DNA from: Candidatus Kouleothrix ribensis
Lineage (GTDB): Bacteria; Chloroflexota; Chloroflexia; Chloroflexales; Roseiflexaceae
Assembly: GCA_016722075.1 (NCBI GenBank)
Contig: JADKGW010000001.1
Span: 558,001 to 622,000, forward strand
Direction: 5' to 3'
Length of the DNA stretch: 64,000 nucleotides
In this document: positions 25,722-33,751 of the stretch, in pieces
Numbering within the stretch: position 1 is the stretch's first letter
Layout: each line of letters opens with the position of its first letter
The notes under the pieces: model-generated
What the model was told of the DNA's origin: nothing
The model's input: the letters and a program-made list of their open reading frames with translations, nothing else
The model's database searches: none
Position numbers and translations under genes: made by a program

Positions 25722-25987
25722 TGATATTTGTATATCAAAATAATAAATATTCAGGCGAAGCGTGCAACAATCTATTCATCTTGGGGGCTTTCGCATACAG
25801 ATCGCCCCGGTGATGGGGTTTGGGGCGGCGTAGCCACCCCGAACCTGCACGAAACGCATGGGTGCATGCACGGCCGCAATGCAGCCGTGCGAGTACCAAT
25901 GGAACCGCTTGGGGCGTGATAAAGACACTGGGGACATGCGCCAAAAAAACCGGAGGGGCCGGCTTCACCGCCGCTGGGCGCGAATTG
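25722..25987. other. Gene-free stretch upstream of the polysaccharide promoter
   Basis: Holds an AT-rich upstream block (25722-25750), a GCACGGC/GCCGTGC hairpin near 25870-25895 and, at 25940-25993, sequence that on the minus strand starts GCCTAACAATTCG and looks like the left half of an attC site. The matching right-hand core (GTTRRRY) was not found. No open frame here has a ribosome site or coding-like composition. Confidence 0.5.
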
Positions 25988-26440
25988 TTAGGCTTCCGGC
26001 CGCTTAGGCTGCCAGAGCGACAATAGCAAGCCGAGCACCATGATCGCCAACAGCCCTATGTTGATTGCGTTACCGGGAGCGGCAATGCGCTCGATGGGCC
26101 ACTGTACCCGCAGCAGCATGCGGCCGACTTGCTCGAGCAGTAGTGCGAGGAAAGCCAGTGGTACCAGGCTGCGGTAGCGCAGCAGCACGACGAGGCTGGC
26201 CAGGCCAAGCACCAGCTGGCTAAGGCCCCAAGCGGCGAAGACAAAAGAAAAGGCAGCTGCCGCAGAAGCCCCAAACGTATCGAGCGGGACGCCGTCGGCC
26301 GAGCGGGCGACTTCGGGCGCGTTGATCATCACGTTCAGCCCCATGGGGATCTTGAGCAGCATGAGTACGAAAAGCCACAAGCCGAGGCGGCGGCCCCGAT
26401 AGTGGTTATCGGCGACACGAGGAAACAGCACTTCCCACAT
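25988..26440 (-). CDS. Four-helix integral membrane protein, unknown function
   Basis: A 150-aa protein with four hydrophobic segments (LGLWLFVLMLLKIPMGL, AAAFSFVFAAWGLSQLVLGLA-type, LVPLAFLALLLEQ, INIGLLAIMVLGLLLSL), the third carrying a conserved-looking EQVGRMLLR. GGAGG stands 7 bases before the ATG. I do not recognise the family. The gene fills the space between two attC-like cores: its ATG is 25 bases after GTTAGGC and its TAA stop lies within GCCTAAC, the arrangement expected for an integron gene cassette. Confidence 0.8.
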   Translation of the reverse strand: MWEVLFPRVADNHYRGRRLGLWLFVLMLLKIPMGLNVMINAPEVARSADGVPLDTFGASAAAAFSFVFAAWGLSQLVLGLASLVVLLRYRSLVPLAFLALLLEQVGRMLLRVQWPIERIAAPGNAINIGLLAIMVLGLLLSLWQPKRPEA

Positions 26441-26464
26441 ATTGCCTCCAGTACTTCAGGCGTG

Positions 26465-26526
26465 GCCTAACGGTAGGGGTGCAGGCATGTAACGGAGCAG
26501 TGTCGCCTGCACCCCTATCGTTAGGT
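26465..26526 (-). repeat. attC-like 62-bp inverted repeat (candidate integron recombination site)
   Basis: Read on the minus strand it starts ACCTAAC (fits RYYYAAC) and ends GTTAGGC (fits GTTRRRY), the two outer cores of an attC site in the orientation expected after the upstream gene. The arms pair over 20 bases with one mismatch around a 22-base loop. The stop codon of the quinone oxidoreductase gene is inside the first core. Against an attC: the long unpaired central spacer and extrahelical bases of classic sites are hard to see. A terminator-like hairpin is the alternative, but there is no T-tract. Confidence 0.5.
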
Positions 26527-27507
26527 TTTGTTACTATGCTCCATGGTGATGACCACTTTTCCCTGAGCGTGACCTGCGCCAAGATAGCGGAGGGCTTCAG
26601 GCACCTCACTTAGCGAGTAGCGTTTAGCAATAACCGGTACGACCTTACCCGCTTCCACAAGCTCTTTGACCGTAACCAGATCTTTCTGGTTCGCTTTCGC
26701 CATGAAGCCTCCCAGCTTCTTACCCCCGCTTTTCGACATCCAGGCCCCCAGGAGCAGAGTCTGAAACATTTGAGACGGCATCCCCCCTACCATGACATAA
26801 ATGCCCTGGGGAGTTAAGGCACGCTTGTACGCTGAAAGCGGATGATATCCGTTAGCGGCAAGAATCAGGTCATATGTCTGCCCATTCTGGGTAAAATCTT
26901 CCTTGGTGTAGTCAATGACCTGGTCTGCACCAAGCGTGCGTGCTATATCTACGTTCTGGGTACTGCACACGGCCGTGACATGTGCCCCAAACGACTTGGC
27001 GATCTGCACTGCAAACGTGCCCACCCCACCCGAGGCCCCATTGATCAGCACCTTTTGCCCCGCTTGAATTTTCCCTTGATCGCGCAAACCCTGCAGAGCG
27101 GTGATGGCTGCCAAGGGAACCGCTGCGGCTTCCTCAAACGATAGATTAGCCGGTTTCAGTGCCAGGGCACTTTCAGCAGCAGTTGCATATTCGGCAAAGC
27201 CGCCACTACCACGTGCCAAAATATCTCCGAAGACCTCAGCGCCTGGCTGGAACTGCTTGACGTTTCGGCCAACCGCTTCGACCCGCCCCGCGATGTCGGC
27301 GCCGAGAATTGCGTATTTAGGTTTGAACGGCCCCATCATTAGGCGAATAAGAAAGACGTCAGCGGTCAGGAGATGCCAGTCGGCAGCATTTACAGATGCT
27401 GCGTGAACCTTTACCAATACTTCATCATCCTTGGGCGTAGGTTTTGCCACCTCTTGGAGCCGAAGTACATCAGGGGGGCCGTATTTTGTGCAGACAATCG
27501 CTTTCAT
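26521..27507 (-). CDS. Zinc-independent quinone oxidoreductase-like MDR protein
   Basis: A 328-aa NAD(P)-dependent alcohol-dehydrogenase-superfamily enzyme of the quinone-oxidoreductase branch. The N-terminal GroES-like domain lacks the zinc ligands; the Rossmann domain has INGASGGVGTFAVQIAK (the AxxGxxG loop) and VIDYTKEDF. Probably reduces quinones or alpha,beta-unsaturated carbonyls with NADPH. The start at 27507 (MKAIVCTKYGPP) is set by AGGAGG at 27515-27520; an upstream ATG at 27603 adds unlikely sequence. The TAA stop lies inside the attC-like core at 26520-26526, so the gene may be a mobile cassette. Codon choice appears slightly less GC-biased than the flanking genes. Confidence 0.9.
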   Translation of the reverse strand: MKAIVCTKYGPPDVLRLQEVAKPTPKDDEVLVKVHAASVNAADWHLLTADVFLIRLMMGPFKPKYAILGADIAGRVEAVGRNVKQFQPGAEVFGDILARGSGGFAEYATAAESALALKPANLSFEEAAAVPLAAITALQGLRDQGKIQAGQKVLINGASGGVGTFAVQIAKSFGAHVTAVCSTQNVDIARTLGADQVIDYTKEDFTQNGQTYDLILAANGYHPLSAYKRALTPQGIYVMVGGMPSQMFQTLLLGAWMSKSGGKKLGGFMAKANQKDLVTVKELVEAGKVVPVIAKRYSLSEVPEALRYLGAGHAQGKVVITMEHSNKT

Positions 27508-27610
27508 GTGGGTTCCTCCTGGATTTATGGTTTTGCACTTAGCTATAGTGGCTCGCCTTCCTGATTCTGATGGGTGGGGGGATGGGCGGCAAAATCGCCG
27601 CACCCTCCAG

Positions 27611-27645
27611 GGAGGTTCAGTGGGGCTTTGCCCTGCCGAACCTCC
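27611..27645 (-). terminator. Stem-loop after the radical SAM gene
   Basis: GGAGGTTC and GAACCTCC pair around an inner GGGC/GCCC stem. It lies 75 bases past the stop of the minus-strand radical SAM gene. No T-run follows, so it is a weak terminator candidate. Confidence 0.35.
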
Positions 27646-27719
27646 CCATCAACATCACTGTGGTGGGCCACTAGCCGCTCATGCGCTGAACGTTGCGGCG
27701 GCTTCAGCAAGAATCCTGG

Positions 27720-28751
27720 CTAGAGGCTCCAGCGCACGCCGCAGTGCTGGCATGGCCAGGGCGCTGGATGCTCGCTCAGCACCGCCGCGCGTAGTGCCTG
27801 GTACGGCTGGTCGTCCCAGACCTCGGCCAGCGGACGCTCGAAGACATTGCCAAGCATGATCTGCTGGTAGTCGGGCGTGGCGAATGGCGCGATACAGCAT
27901 GGCAGGGCAGTGCCGGTGGCGGTGATATACATCAGCGACCATGGCCGATAGCAGCCTTGCCAGGGGTGCGCGCCGTTGACCACCACGCTCTCGTGGGGCG
28001 TGGTCGCACCCGAGGCTCGAAAGATCAGACCGAGCGCGGCGGCGAGCTGCTCGCATTCGCCGATCAGCGCGGCCTGGCGTTGCTCGAGTGCGCCAAACAG
28101 CGACTGCTCGGGAATCATCGTGGTGCGCTGGTCGAGCTTCTGGCCATCGCCAAAGTAGACCAGGCGCTGCAAGTAGACTTCTGGCACGCCAATATCGGCG
28201 GCCATGCGCACAAAGTCGGGCATCTCGTGCAGGTTCTCCTGCATTCCGACCATCCACAGCGAGACGCGCGGCTGTTCGCGGCCGCCGTGGCGCGCCACAA
28301 ATGCGTGCAGATTGGCGATAATCTGCGGCAGCTTATCGATGCCGCGCAGGTGCTGGTATAGTTCCGGCGTCACCGCATCGAGCGAGACGCGCAGCTCGTC
28401 GAGCCCGGCCGCACACAGCGCGTCGCCGCGCCGCTGGTCTAGCAGCACCGCATTGGTATTGAACAGCACATGCGCCCCGCGCTGCTTCAAGTGTGCGATG
28501 AAGCGCGGCAGATCTGGGTTGAGCAGCGGCTCGCCAATGCCATGCAACACCACGCGCTCGATACGTGGCAGCTGGTCGACAATCTGGCGGAACTGCGGCC
28601 AGGCCATGTGGTGCTTGGGTTCAAAGGGCAGAAAGTGATCGTAGGTTAGCGGGCACGAGGCGCACAGCGAGTTGCAGCGATTAGTAACTTCGATATAGAT
28701 GTGGGCTGGCAGATCGTGGCCTGACGGCGTGCGCGTGCTGAGCGATATCAC
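27720..28751 (-). CDS. Radical SAM protein with SPASM-like C-terminal cysteines
   Basis: A 343-aa radical SAM enzyme. CNSLCASC (about residues 27-34) is the CxxxCxxC cluster motif; HGIGEPLLNP is the SAM-binding GGE-like motif; LRVSLDAV the beta-5 region. The C-terminal part has GCYRPW, LPCCIAPF and PCQHCGV cysteines that could bind an auxiliary FeS cluster. Such proteins modify peptides, lipids or sugars by radical chemistry. The start overlaps the stop of the upstream GT87-like membrane transferase (ATGA), suggesting both act in one pathway, possibly modification of a membrane-linked glycan. Substrate unknown; no precursor-peptide gene was seen. Confidence 0.88.
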   Translation of the reverse strand: MISLSTRTPSGHDLPAHIYIEVTNRCNSLCASCPLTYDHFLPFEPKHHMAWPQFRQIVDQLPRIERVVLHGIGEPLLNPDLPRFIAHLKQRGAHVLFNTNAVLLDQRRGDALCAAGLDELRVSLDAVTPELYQHLRGIDKLPQIIANLHAFVARHGGREQPRVSLWMVGMQENLHEMPDFVRMAADIGVPEVYLQRLVYFGDGQKLDQRTTMIPEQSLFGALEQRQAALIGECEQLAAALGLIFRASGATTPHESVVVNGAHPWQGCYRPWSLMYITATGTALPCCIAPFATPDYQQIMLGNVFERPLAEVWDDQPYQALRAAVLSEHPAPWPCQHCGVRWSL

Positions 28752-30385
28752 AGTTGATCATCCTTCTCGTATGGTGCCAGTGCGATCACTGGCTGCATGC
28801 GCGCTAGTGGGCGAGGATGCCAAACACCCCAGCGTGGCGCGGCGCGCCAGAGCCGTGTGGTGGCTAACACAACCAGCAGCGGAGCTGCCTGAGCCAGCAC
28901 ATTGATCGCGCTCACCTGTGTGGCGGTGAGCGGATGGGCCGGAACGACTCGCAGAAAGGTGTTTGTCAGGTCACCCCAGAGCGTGCCAAGGCAATAGATT
29001 GGCAGCAGCGTGAGCGCCCAGCGGCTAGCGGGCAACACCACCACTGGCGCCAGCAGCCATAGCACATACCAGTGCTGAAACCAGAAGCTACCGATCAGCA
29101 AGTAGGTCAGCGTCAGCGCCGCGCTCCCGCGCCAGAGCAGCACATCACTACCGGGATCACGCGCCAAGGATTGCGCGCCAGGTCGCTGCGGCTGGCCCTC
29201 TGCCTTTGATGCTCGGCTCTGAGCCCAGAACCAGATCAGCACACCAGCCGCAACGACGAAGAAGAGCAGCGTCGCGCCGACGGTCGTGACGCGCCAGGCA
29301 TCGATCTCTGCCCACCCAAACCGCTCCTGCAGCATTCGGTAAACCAGATCGGCGGGCGAGTTAATCAGCAGGCGCGCGCGCTCCTGGAGCATCCGGCGTA
29401 ATGTGACCCACCCGCCCAGCGGAGCGTACAGCAGCCACGAAAGCGGGATGCAGAGCGCCAGCGCCAGCGCACTGCTCTGCATGGCGCGCAACCAGCCGCA
29501 GCGCCGCACCAGCCAGAGCGCAACGATCGGCAGAATCAGCAGCGCGGTCAGCTTTACGTGCGCCGCGAGCAATAATGCGAGTACGCCCCCAACCCAGCGC
29601 TGCCGCTGGAACAGCCAGAATGCGATCAGGAGCGCAAGGATCATGATCATATCGTTGTGCGCGCCGATCGCGGTGGTGATCAGCACCAGCGGATTCCAGA
29701 GCCAGGCCAGCAGTGCGGCCGGCACACGATCAGGATTGGTGGGCGATACGATCGCCGCAATCATCACGGCGCACAAACCGGTCAGCCCGATCGCCAGCAG
29801 CCGGTAGCCCACAACATAGGCGATCAGGCTGTCGGCGCGGCCAGCCAGGTAATGTACCGACCAGGCGACTGCAGCGCTCGCGTATTCCCACAGTGGCCCG
29901 TAGGTGTCGACCTGCCCGCGCCATGTAATCGAATTGTAGAACGGCCGGAGCTTGAATGCGACCGGCGCTGTAACCAGTGGGCTGGTGCCAAATTCCACCA
30001 GCATCCGTCCGCGAAAGAGATACTCGAAGATATCGAGTGATTCGCCGGGATATGCGCCCAGCAGTGCAGCCGAGGACGCAAGCCACCCGCCGACGACCAC
30101 CGTCACGGCAGTGCGTACACGCGCACTGCCGTGACGCAGCGCCAGGCGCATAGCCAGCATATAGATGCCGATTAGCAGCAGATACACGCCGCCATGCCAC
30201 AGGCCCGCGCGCAGCGAGTAGTGCATCAGCGTAGCCCAGCCGGCGTGCAGGTGCTGAAGGCCTGGCGCCAACGGATAGCGCGCGGTGATGCCAAAAACGT
30301 ACAGCAGCGTGCTGGCCAACCCGAGCATGATCAGCCCGGCGATCGGGTGCGCTCGGAGCCGATCTTTGGTTGCTTGCAGTGGCAT
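28748..30385 (-). CDS. Polytopic membrane glycosyltransferase (GT87/mannosyltransferase-like)
   Basis: A 545-aa protein with about 12 hydrophobic segments and the early extracytoplasmic motif PGESLDIFEYLFRGR, whose acidic residues match the catalytic loop of polyprenyl-phosphate-sugar-dependent GT-C enzymes. WNPLVLITTAIGAHNDMIM is also typical of DUF2029/GT87 proteins. It probably moves mannose or another sugar from a polyprenyl-phosphate donor to an acceptor outside the membrane; the DPM1-like GT2 79 bases upstream could make that donor. A perfect 15-base inverted repeat (30101-30136) lies inside the coding sequence. ATGA overlap with the radical SAM gene. Confidence 0.85.
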   Translation of the reverse strand: MPLQATKDRLRAHPIAGLIMLGLASTLLYVFGITARYPLAPGLQHLHAGWATLMHYSLRAGLWHGGVYLLLIGIYMLAMRLALRHGSARVRTAVTVVVGGWLASSAALLGAYPGESLDIFEYLFRGRMLVEFGTSPLVTAPVAFKLRPFYNSITWRGQVDTYGPLWEYASAAVAWSVHYLAGRADSLIAYVVGYRLLAIGLTGLCAVMIAAIVSPTNPDRVPAALLAWLWNPLVLITTAIGAHNDMIMILALLIAFWLFQRQRWVGGVLALLLAAHVKLTALLILPIVALWLVRRCGWLRAMQSSALALALCIPLSWLLYAPLGGWVTLRRMLQERARLLINSPADLVYRMLQERFGWAEIDAWRVTTVGATLLFFVVAAGVLIWFWAQSRASKAEGQPQRPGAQSLARDPGSDVLLWRGSAALTLTYLLIGSFWFQHWYVLWLLAPVVVLPASRWALTLLPIYCLGTLWGDLTNTFLRVVPAHPLTATQVSAINVLAQAAPLLVVLATTRLWRAAPRWGVWHPRPLARMQPVIALAPYEKDDQL

Positions 30386-30464
30386 GGCACGTGCCGATCG
30401 TTGGCGTAGGGCGGTTCCGTACGGATCGCGGAACTACCGTACACAGCTACAGGTATAATCCTGC

Positions 30465-31160
30465 TTAGCGCGGCGATCCGCTGATCGCGTAGCGCATGGT
30501 GGTGTGCAAGATCCGATAGGTTGCCAGCACCGTCCCGCGCACCGTCCCACCAACCTTGGATTGACCGGCCATACGCGGCCGGTAGCTCACCGGCTGCTCG
30601 ACGATCCGGGCATGCCGGCGGGCGGCCTTGACGATCATTTCGATCGGCCAGCCATAGGTCTGCTCGCGCATGTGGAGCGATTCGAGCAGATCGCGGCGAA
30701 TCGCGCGAAATGGCCCAAGATCGGTCAGCTCGATGCTATAGAGGCGGCGTGTTAAAGCTGCGACAAGCCGATTGCCAAAGCGTTGGTGTGGGGGCATCGC
30801 GCCAGGCACCATACCGCCGCGCATGCGCGTACCAAGCGTCAGGTCGGCCGTGCCGGCGGCGATCGGGGCGAGCAGCGTGCCCAGCTCGGCCGGCACAAAG
30901 CTGCCGTCACCATCCATAAACGCCAGCACGTTGCCGTGTGCGGCTGCCACGCCAGCGGCGCAAGCAAAGCCATAGCCACGCCGTGGCTCGCGCACCACCT
31001 GAGCACCCGCGCGCCGTGCCGCGCCGGCGGTATCGTCAGTCGAGCCATTGTCAACCACAACGACTTGCTGAACCAGGCCGGTTGGTAGCTCGCCCAGCAG
31101 CGGCCCGATGCACCCGGCCTCATTCAATGCGGGGATGATCAGGGTGACATCGATCGTCAT
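30465..31160 (-). CDS. DPM1-like family 2 glycosyltransferase
   Basis: A 231-aa GT2. LIIPALNEAGCIG, VVDNGSTDDT, GYGFACAAGVAAAHG, FMDGDGSF (metal-binding DxD-type), GTRMRGGM and GPFRAIRRDLL mark a polyprenyl-phosphate sugar synthase such as Dpm1/GtrB. No C-terminal membrane helices follow the catalytic domain. The ATG at 31160 overlaps the stop of the upstream gene (ATGA); an in-frame start at 31286 would overlap it far more. Likely makes polyprenyl-P-sugar for the GT87-like enzyme downstream. Confidence 0.9.
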   Translation of the reverse strand: MTIDVTLIIPALNEAGCIGPLLGELPTGLVQQVVVVDNGSTDDTAGAARRAGAQVVREPRRGYGFACAAGVAAAHGNVLAFMDGDGSFVPAELGTLLAPIAAGTADLTLGTRMRGGMVPGAMPPHQRFGNRLVAALTRRLYSIELTDLGPFRAIRRDLLESLHMREQTYGWPIEMIVKAARRHARIVEQPVSYRPRMAGQSKVGGTVRGTVLATYRILHTTMRYAISGSPR

Positions 31161-31834
31161 ACGGCGATTCCCTCTCGCATGTGGTTGTTCAGCAGCGCCC
31201 GTGTGTGGCGCGCTCGTTCGAGCGGTAATATATCGAGTTCCGCACGCAGACGCGCGAGCTCGGCCGCAGTATCGACATCGTACCACGGGGGCAGCAGCTG
31301 CACGCGAAGCCCAAGCTCAGCCGCGAGTGCGATCGTGTCGCGTACGACGAATGGCGTGCTCATCTGCACATCGCGCAGCAGCTGCGGCTGCGGGCGCTTC
31401 AGGCCGATCAAGTAGTACCCGCCATCGGCACACGGGCCAAGCACCACATCGGCCGGGCCGGCGAGCGCGGCAAATGCCGCAGACAGGTGCGCTGCTGGCA
31501 GGGTTGGGCTGTCGCTGTCGATCACCACCGCCTGTGCCGCGCCGCTTGCCAGCGCATCGGTCAGCGCATGATCGAGCCGCTCACCCAGATCAGCGCCGCG
31601 CTGAGGCGTGAGCAGCATGTCTGGTGCCAGCTGCTGGAAATAGCCGAGCGCATCTTCGGGAAGATATGTGATGTGGCATGCCACACCATCGACTTGACGC
31701 ATCAGATCGAGCGTGTCGCGCAGGAAGCACTCGTATAGTGCTGCGGCGCCGGCGCCGGTCAGCGGTGGGCATAGACGCGTCTTGGTCTGGCCGGCCGCCG
31801 GGCGCTTAGCAACGACGAGCAGTGCGCGTTTCAT
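31157..31834 (-). CDS. DUF2064/TIGR04282-type GT-A transferase
   Basis: A 225-aa protein of the GT-A-like family often annotated as glycosyltransferase A or CofC-like. Landmarks are VVAKRPAAGQTKTRL, LTPQRGADLGERLDHAL, VIDSDSPTLPA (DSD metal site) and VLGPCADGGYYLIGL. It is usually found beside a GT2 of the type encoded immediately downstream, and that pairing holds here with a 4-base overlap. Probably uses a nucleotide-activated sugar; the acceptor is unknown. The ATG at 31834 adjoins the upstream stop as TGATG. Confidence 0.87.
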   Translation of the reverse strand: MKRALLVVAKRPAAGQTKTRLCPPLTGAGAAALYECFLRDTLDLMRQVDGVACHITYLPEDALGYFQQLAPDMLLTPQRGADLGERLDHALTDALASGAAQAVVIDSDSPTLPAAHLSAAFAALAGPADVVLGPCADGGYYLIGLKRPQPQLLRDVQMSTPFVVRDTIALAAELGLRVQLLPPWYDVDTAAELARLRAELDILPLERARHTRALLNNHMREGIAV

Positions 31835-32445
31835 CACATGAGCCAAGCCAGCACCCGCGCAATGAAGTTCCCGCGCGCGGCGGCTGGCGCTACACGTGGT
31901 AGAAGAAATTGATCGACCCCCAGGAAGCGGCCGGCCGGGATCACCAGGAAGATTAGGTTCAGCGCGAACAGCATCAGGTATGCCGAGTGCCACTCGCCTG
32001 GCACATTCCAGAGGCCAATCAGCAGGTTCAGCGCCTGCAGCGTGCCAAGCAGGCCGCCCAAGCGTGTAAACAGCCCGAGCAAGAGCAGCGCGGCAACGAT
32101 GATCTCGCCTAGCCAGACGCCCAGGCCAACTATGCGGATGTTCGGGCCGATGATATGCACCAGCATGCTATGGTAGAGTTCGAATGGCGGGTGGGCGATC
32201 TCGCGCCCAATCCAGTCGCACAGGCCGCTGCTCTTGAGCGAAAAGTCGGCCGGGCAGCCATAGTTCTTCCAGGGTAGCTTCCAGAGTGTTTCCCGATACC
32301 AGATCACCGCCAGTGCGCCACGCACGAGCGCAAGGACGGCCATAACTGCCACGGTTGCATACCCCGCGCGTAGTATTGCTGGTGAGCCAGCTGCGCTTGC
32401 CGCACCGGCTTCACTTGTGGGTGTGCGGGCTGAAGTGATACTCAT
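31834..32445 (-). CDS. DoxX-like integral membrane protein
   Basis: A 203-aa protein with about four hydrophobic segments: ATVAVMAVLALVRGALAV, VGLGVWLGEIIVAALLLLG, GTLQALNLLIGLW and LFALNLIFLVIPAGRFLGVDQFL. The last is the end motif of DoxX/TQO-small proteins. A segment with GCPADFSLKSSGLC holds two cysteines outside the helices. DoxX proteins associate with thiosulfate:quinone oxidoreductase or redox sensing. AGGAG lies 8 bases before the ATG at 32445; the in-frame start at 32511 is poorer. First gene of the DoxX-DUF2064-GT2 unit. Confidence 0.8.
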   Translation of the reverse strand: MSITSARTPTSEAGAASAAGSPAILRAGYATVAVMAVLALVRGALAVIWYRETLWKLPWKNYGCPADFSLKSSGLCDWIGREIAHPPFELYHSMLVHIIGPNIRIVGLGVWLGEIIVAALLLLGLFTRLGGLLGTLQALNLLIGLWNVPGEWHSAYLMLFALNLIFLVIPAGRFLGVDQFLLPRVAPAAARGNFIARVLAWLM

Positions 32446-32538
32446 TGTCGCTCCTAGCGGTACTTTTCGGGTATTTGACACGTACCGTGCGGCCGAAGGC
32501 GCATTCGGCACGATGCGATGGCGCTCGCGCTGCCGATA

Positions 32539-32575
32539 GCCGAGCGCCGCCTAGCATATCGAGGCAGCGCTCGGC
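32539..32575 (-). terminator. Stem-loop after the Lrp/AsnC-type gene
   Basis: GCCGAGCGC and GCGCTCGGC (9 bp) with an inner GCCT/AGGC pair, 10 bases past the presumed original end of the Lrp-type gene. No T-run. Confidence 0.4.
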
Positions 32576-32584
32576 CCGGCGTAT

Positions 32585-32827
32585 TTACCAGACCACCAGA
32601 CACGTTTCGGTGCGTCGGACGCCCACGGCGCCCGCAATGCCGGTGGTGATTCAGTTGCCCAACGACTGCATATCGGGGCTCTCGACAAACGCGATCAGGT
32701 CGTAGCGGCCAGTGACGGCATGCACCTGCTTGATCACCGAGCCATCCAGCTCCATATCCGGCAGCTCTTTGATCAGATCTTGCACGCGGGTTGGTTCGGC
32801 CTCAATCAAGACATACGCATAGATCAT
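32585..32827 (-). pseudogene. Stand-alone Lrp/AsnC ligand-binding domain gene with in-frame TGA
   Basis: From the ATG at 32827 the frame gives MIYAYVLIEAEPTRV, then VHAVTGRYDLIAFVESPD, a clear RAM/AsnC ligand-binding domain, but stops after 58 codons at a TGA (32651-32653). In the same frame it continues ITTGIAGAVGVRRTETC and LVVW to a TAA at 32585, which is exactly the family's C-terminal IPGVxxTET strand. The total, 80 codons, matches the usual length of 75-80. Either a nonsense mutation, a sequencing or assembly error, or UGA read-through. These small proteins bind amino acids and form rings; there is no DNA-binding domain. Confidence 0.75.
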
Positions 32828-32946
32828 GAGCTTGTTCCTTCTTACGCTCCAGAGCGTAGATATACGGTACTGTGCTATTTCGGTGCTGGTTGTTCGGGCC
32901 TGGGAAGTAGCGCTGTGTGCCCCGCACGGGGGCAGGTGAATCATCC

Positions 32947-33750
32947 TCAGGTAAAGGTCATCAGCGGCGCAGCGCCCGTGCGTGCGAGTGTATCGAGCTG
33001 CTGTTTGACTCGCTCGTAAGCCGTGGCGAGCGGAAAGATCTTCTTGCTCACCTGCATATCGGCGTCGGTAGAGAGCGGGTGCCAGAACACACCGTCGAGA
33101 TTCACGGTCAGCTCTGGTGCCAGGTTACCCATCCCTAGCTCCAGCCCTTCCTTCGAATAGCCACGCCTCGCAAGTGGGCGGATGAAGTGATCTTCGTCGG
33201 GGATGCCCAGCGAGCGATGGAACGCACAGATCGCATCCAGGTGCGGCGCGTTCACCGGCGTCTCGGTCGTCGACAGGCGCACGCGAAACCCATGCTCTTG
33301 CAGCAGCCGGATGCTCTCGACCGTCTTAGCCCAGGCGCCAGCGCCGCGGTAGGCGTCGTGATGTTCGGCCTGCCCGCCGTCGAGGCTGACCTGGACGATC
33401 AGGTTATCGTTGGCGATCGCGACCAACCGCTCAAGCCGCGACCCACGTATGATCATCGCGTTGGTCAGCACCGTCGTCTTCACGCGCGTCGACGCGTAGG
33501 CCAGCATGTCGTAGATCTCGTTCAGGATGAATGGCTCGCCGCCGGTGAAAAATACATCGGTAAAGCCGAGCGCAACCGCCTCGTCGACCAGCCGCCGCGT
33601 GTTTGCCAGGCCGATTGCCCGGCGCGGCGCGTTTGGGCTAGACTTTGCCACGCAGTACGAGCAGCGCAGGTTGCAATCGTAGTTGGTATAGATCCACAGC
33701 TTCCACTGTAGATCGGGCGGCGCGGCAAGCTGTTCGTCGTCAATCGCCAT
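32947..33750 (-). CDS. Radical SAM protein
   Basis: A 267-aa radical SAM enzyme. CNLRCSYC (CxxxCxxC) lies near residue 26, FFTGGEPFI is the GGE motif and VQVSLDGG the later beta strand. It lacks extra C-terminal cysteines, so only one FeS cluster is expected. It follows a DsrE-like and a TusA-like sulfur-carrier gene on the same strand, with one base between the DsrE stop and this ATG. That points to sulfur insertion or thio-modification chemistry, but this is inferred from context only. Confidence 0.88.
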   Translation of the reverse strand: MAIDDEQLAAPPDLQWKLWIYTNYDCNLRCSYCVAKSSPNAPRRAIGLANTRRLVDEAVALGFTDVFFTGGEPFILNEIYDMLAYASTRVKTTVLTNAMIIRGSRLERLVAIANDNLIVQVSLDGGQAEHHDAYRGAGAWAKTVESIRLLQEHGFRVRLSTTETPVNAPHLDAICAFHRSLGIPDEDHFIRPLARRGYSKEGLELGMGNLAPELTVNLDGVFWHPLSTDADMQVSKKIFPLATAYERVKQQLDTLARTGAAPLMTFT

Positions 33751-33751
33751 G

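Noticed and set aside
26441..27700. A complete integron with integrase
   Set aside because: No tyrosine recombinase gene lies in the window and no attI-like site was found upstream of the oxidoreductase; only cassette-like features are present.
32651..32653. The TGA in the Lrp-type gene as a selenocysteine codon
   Set aside because: The family has no redox residue there and no SECIS-like hairpin is evident just downstream; mutation or sequence error is more likely.
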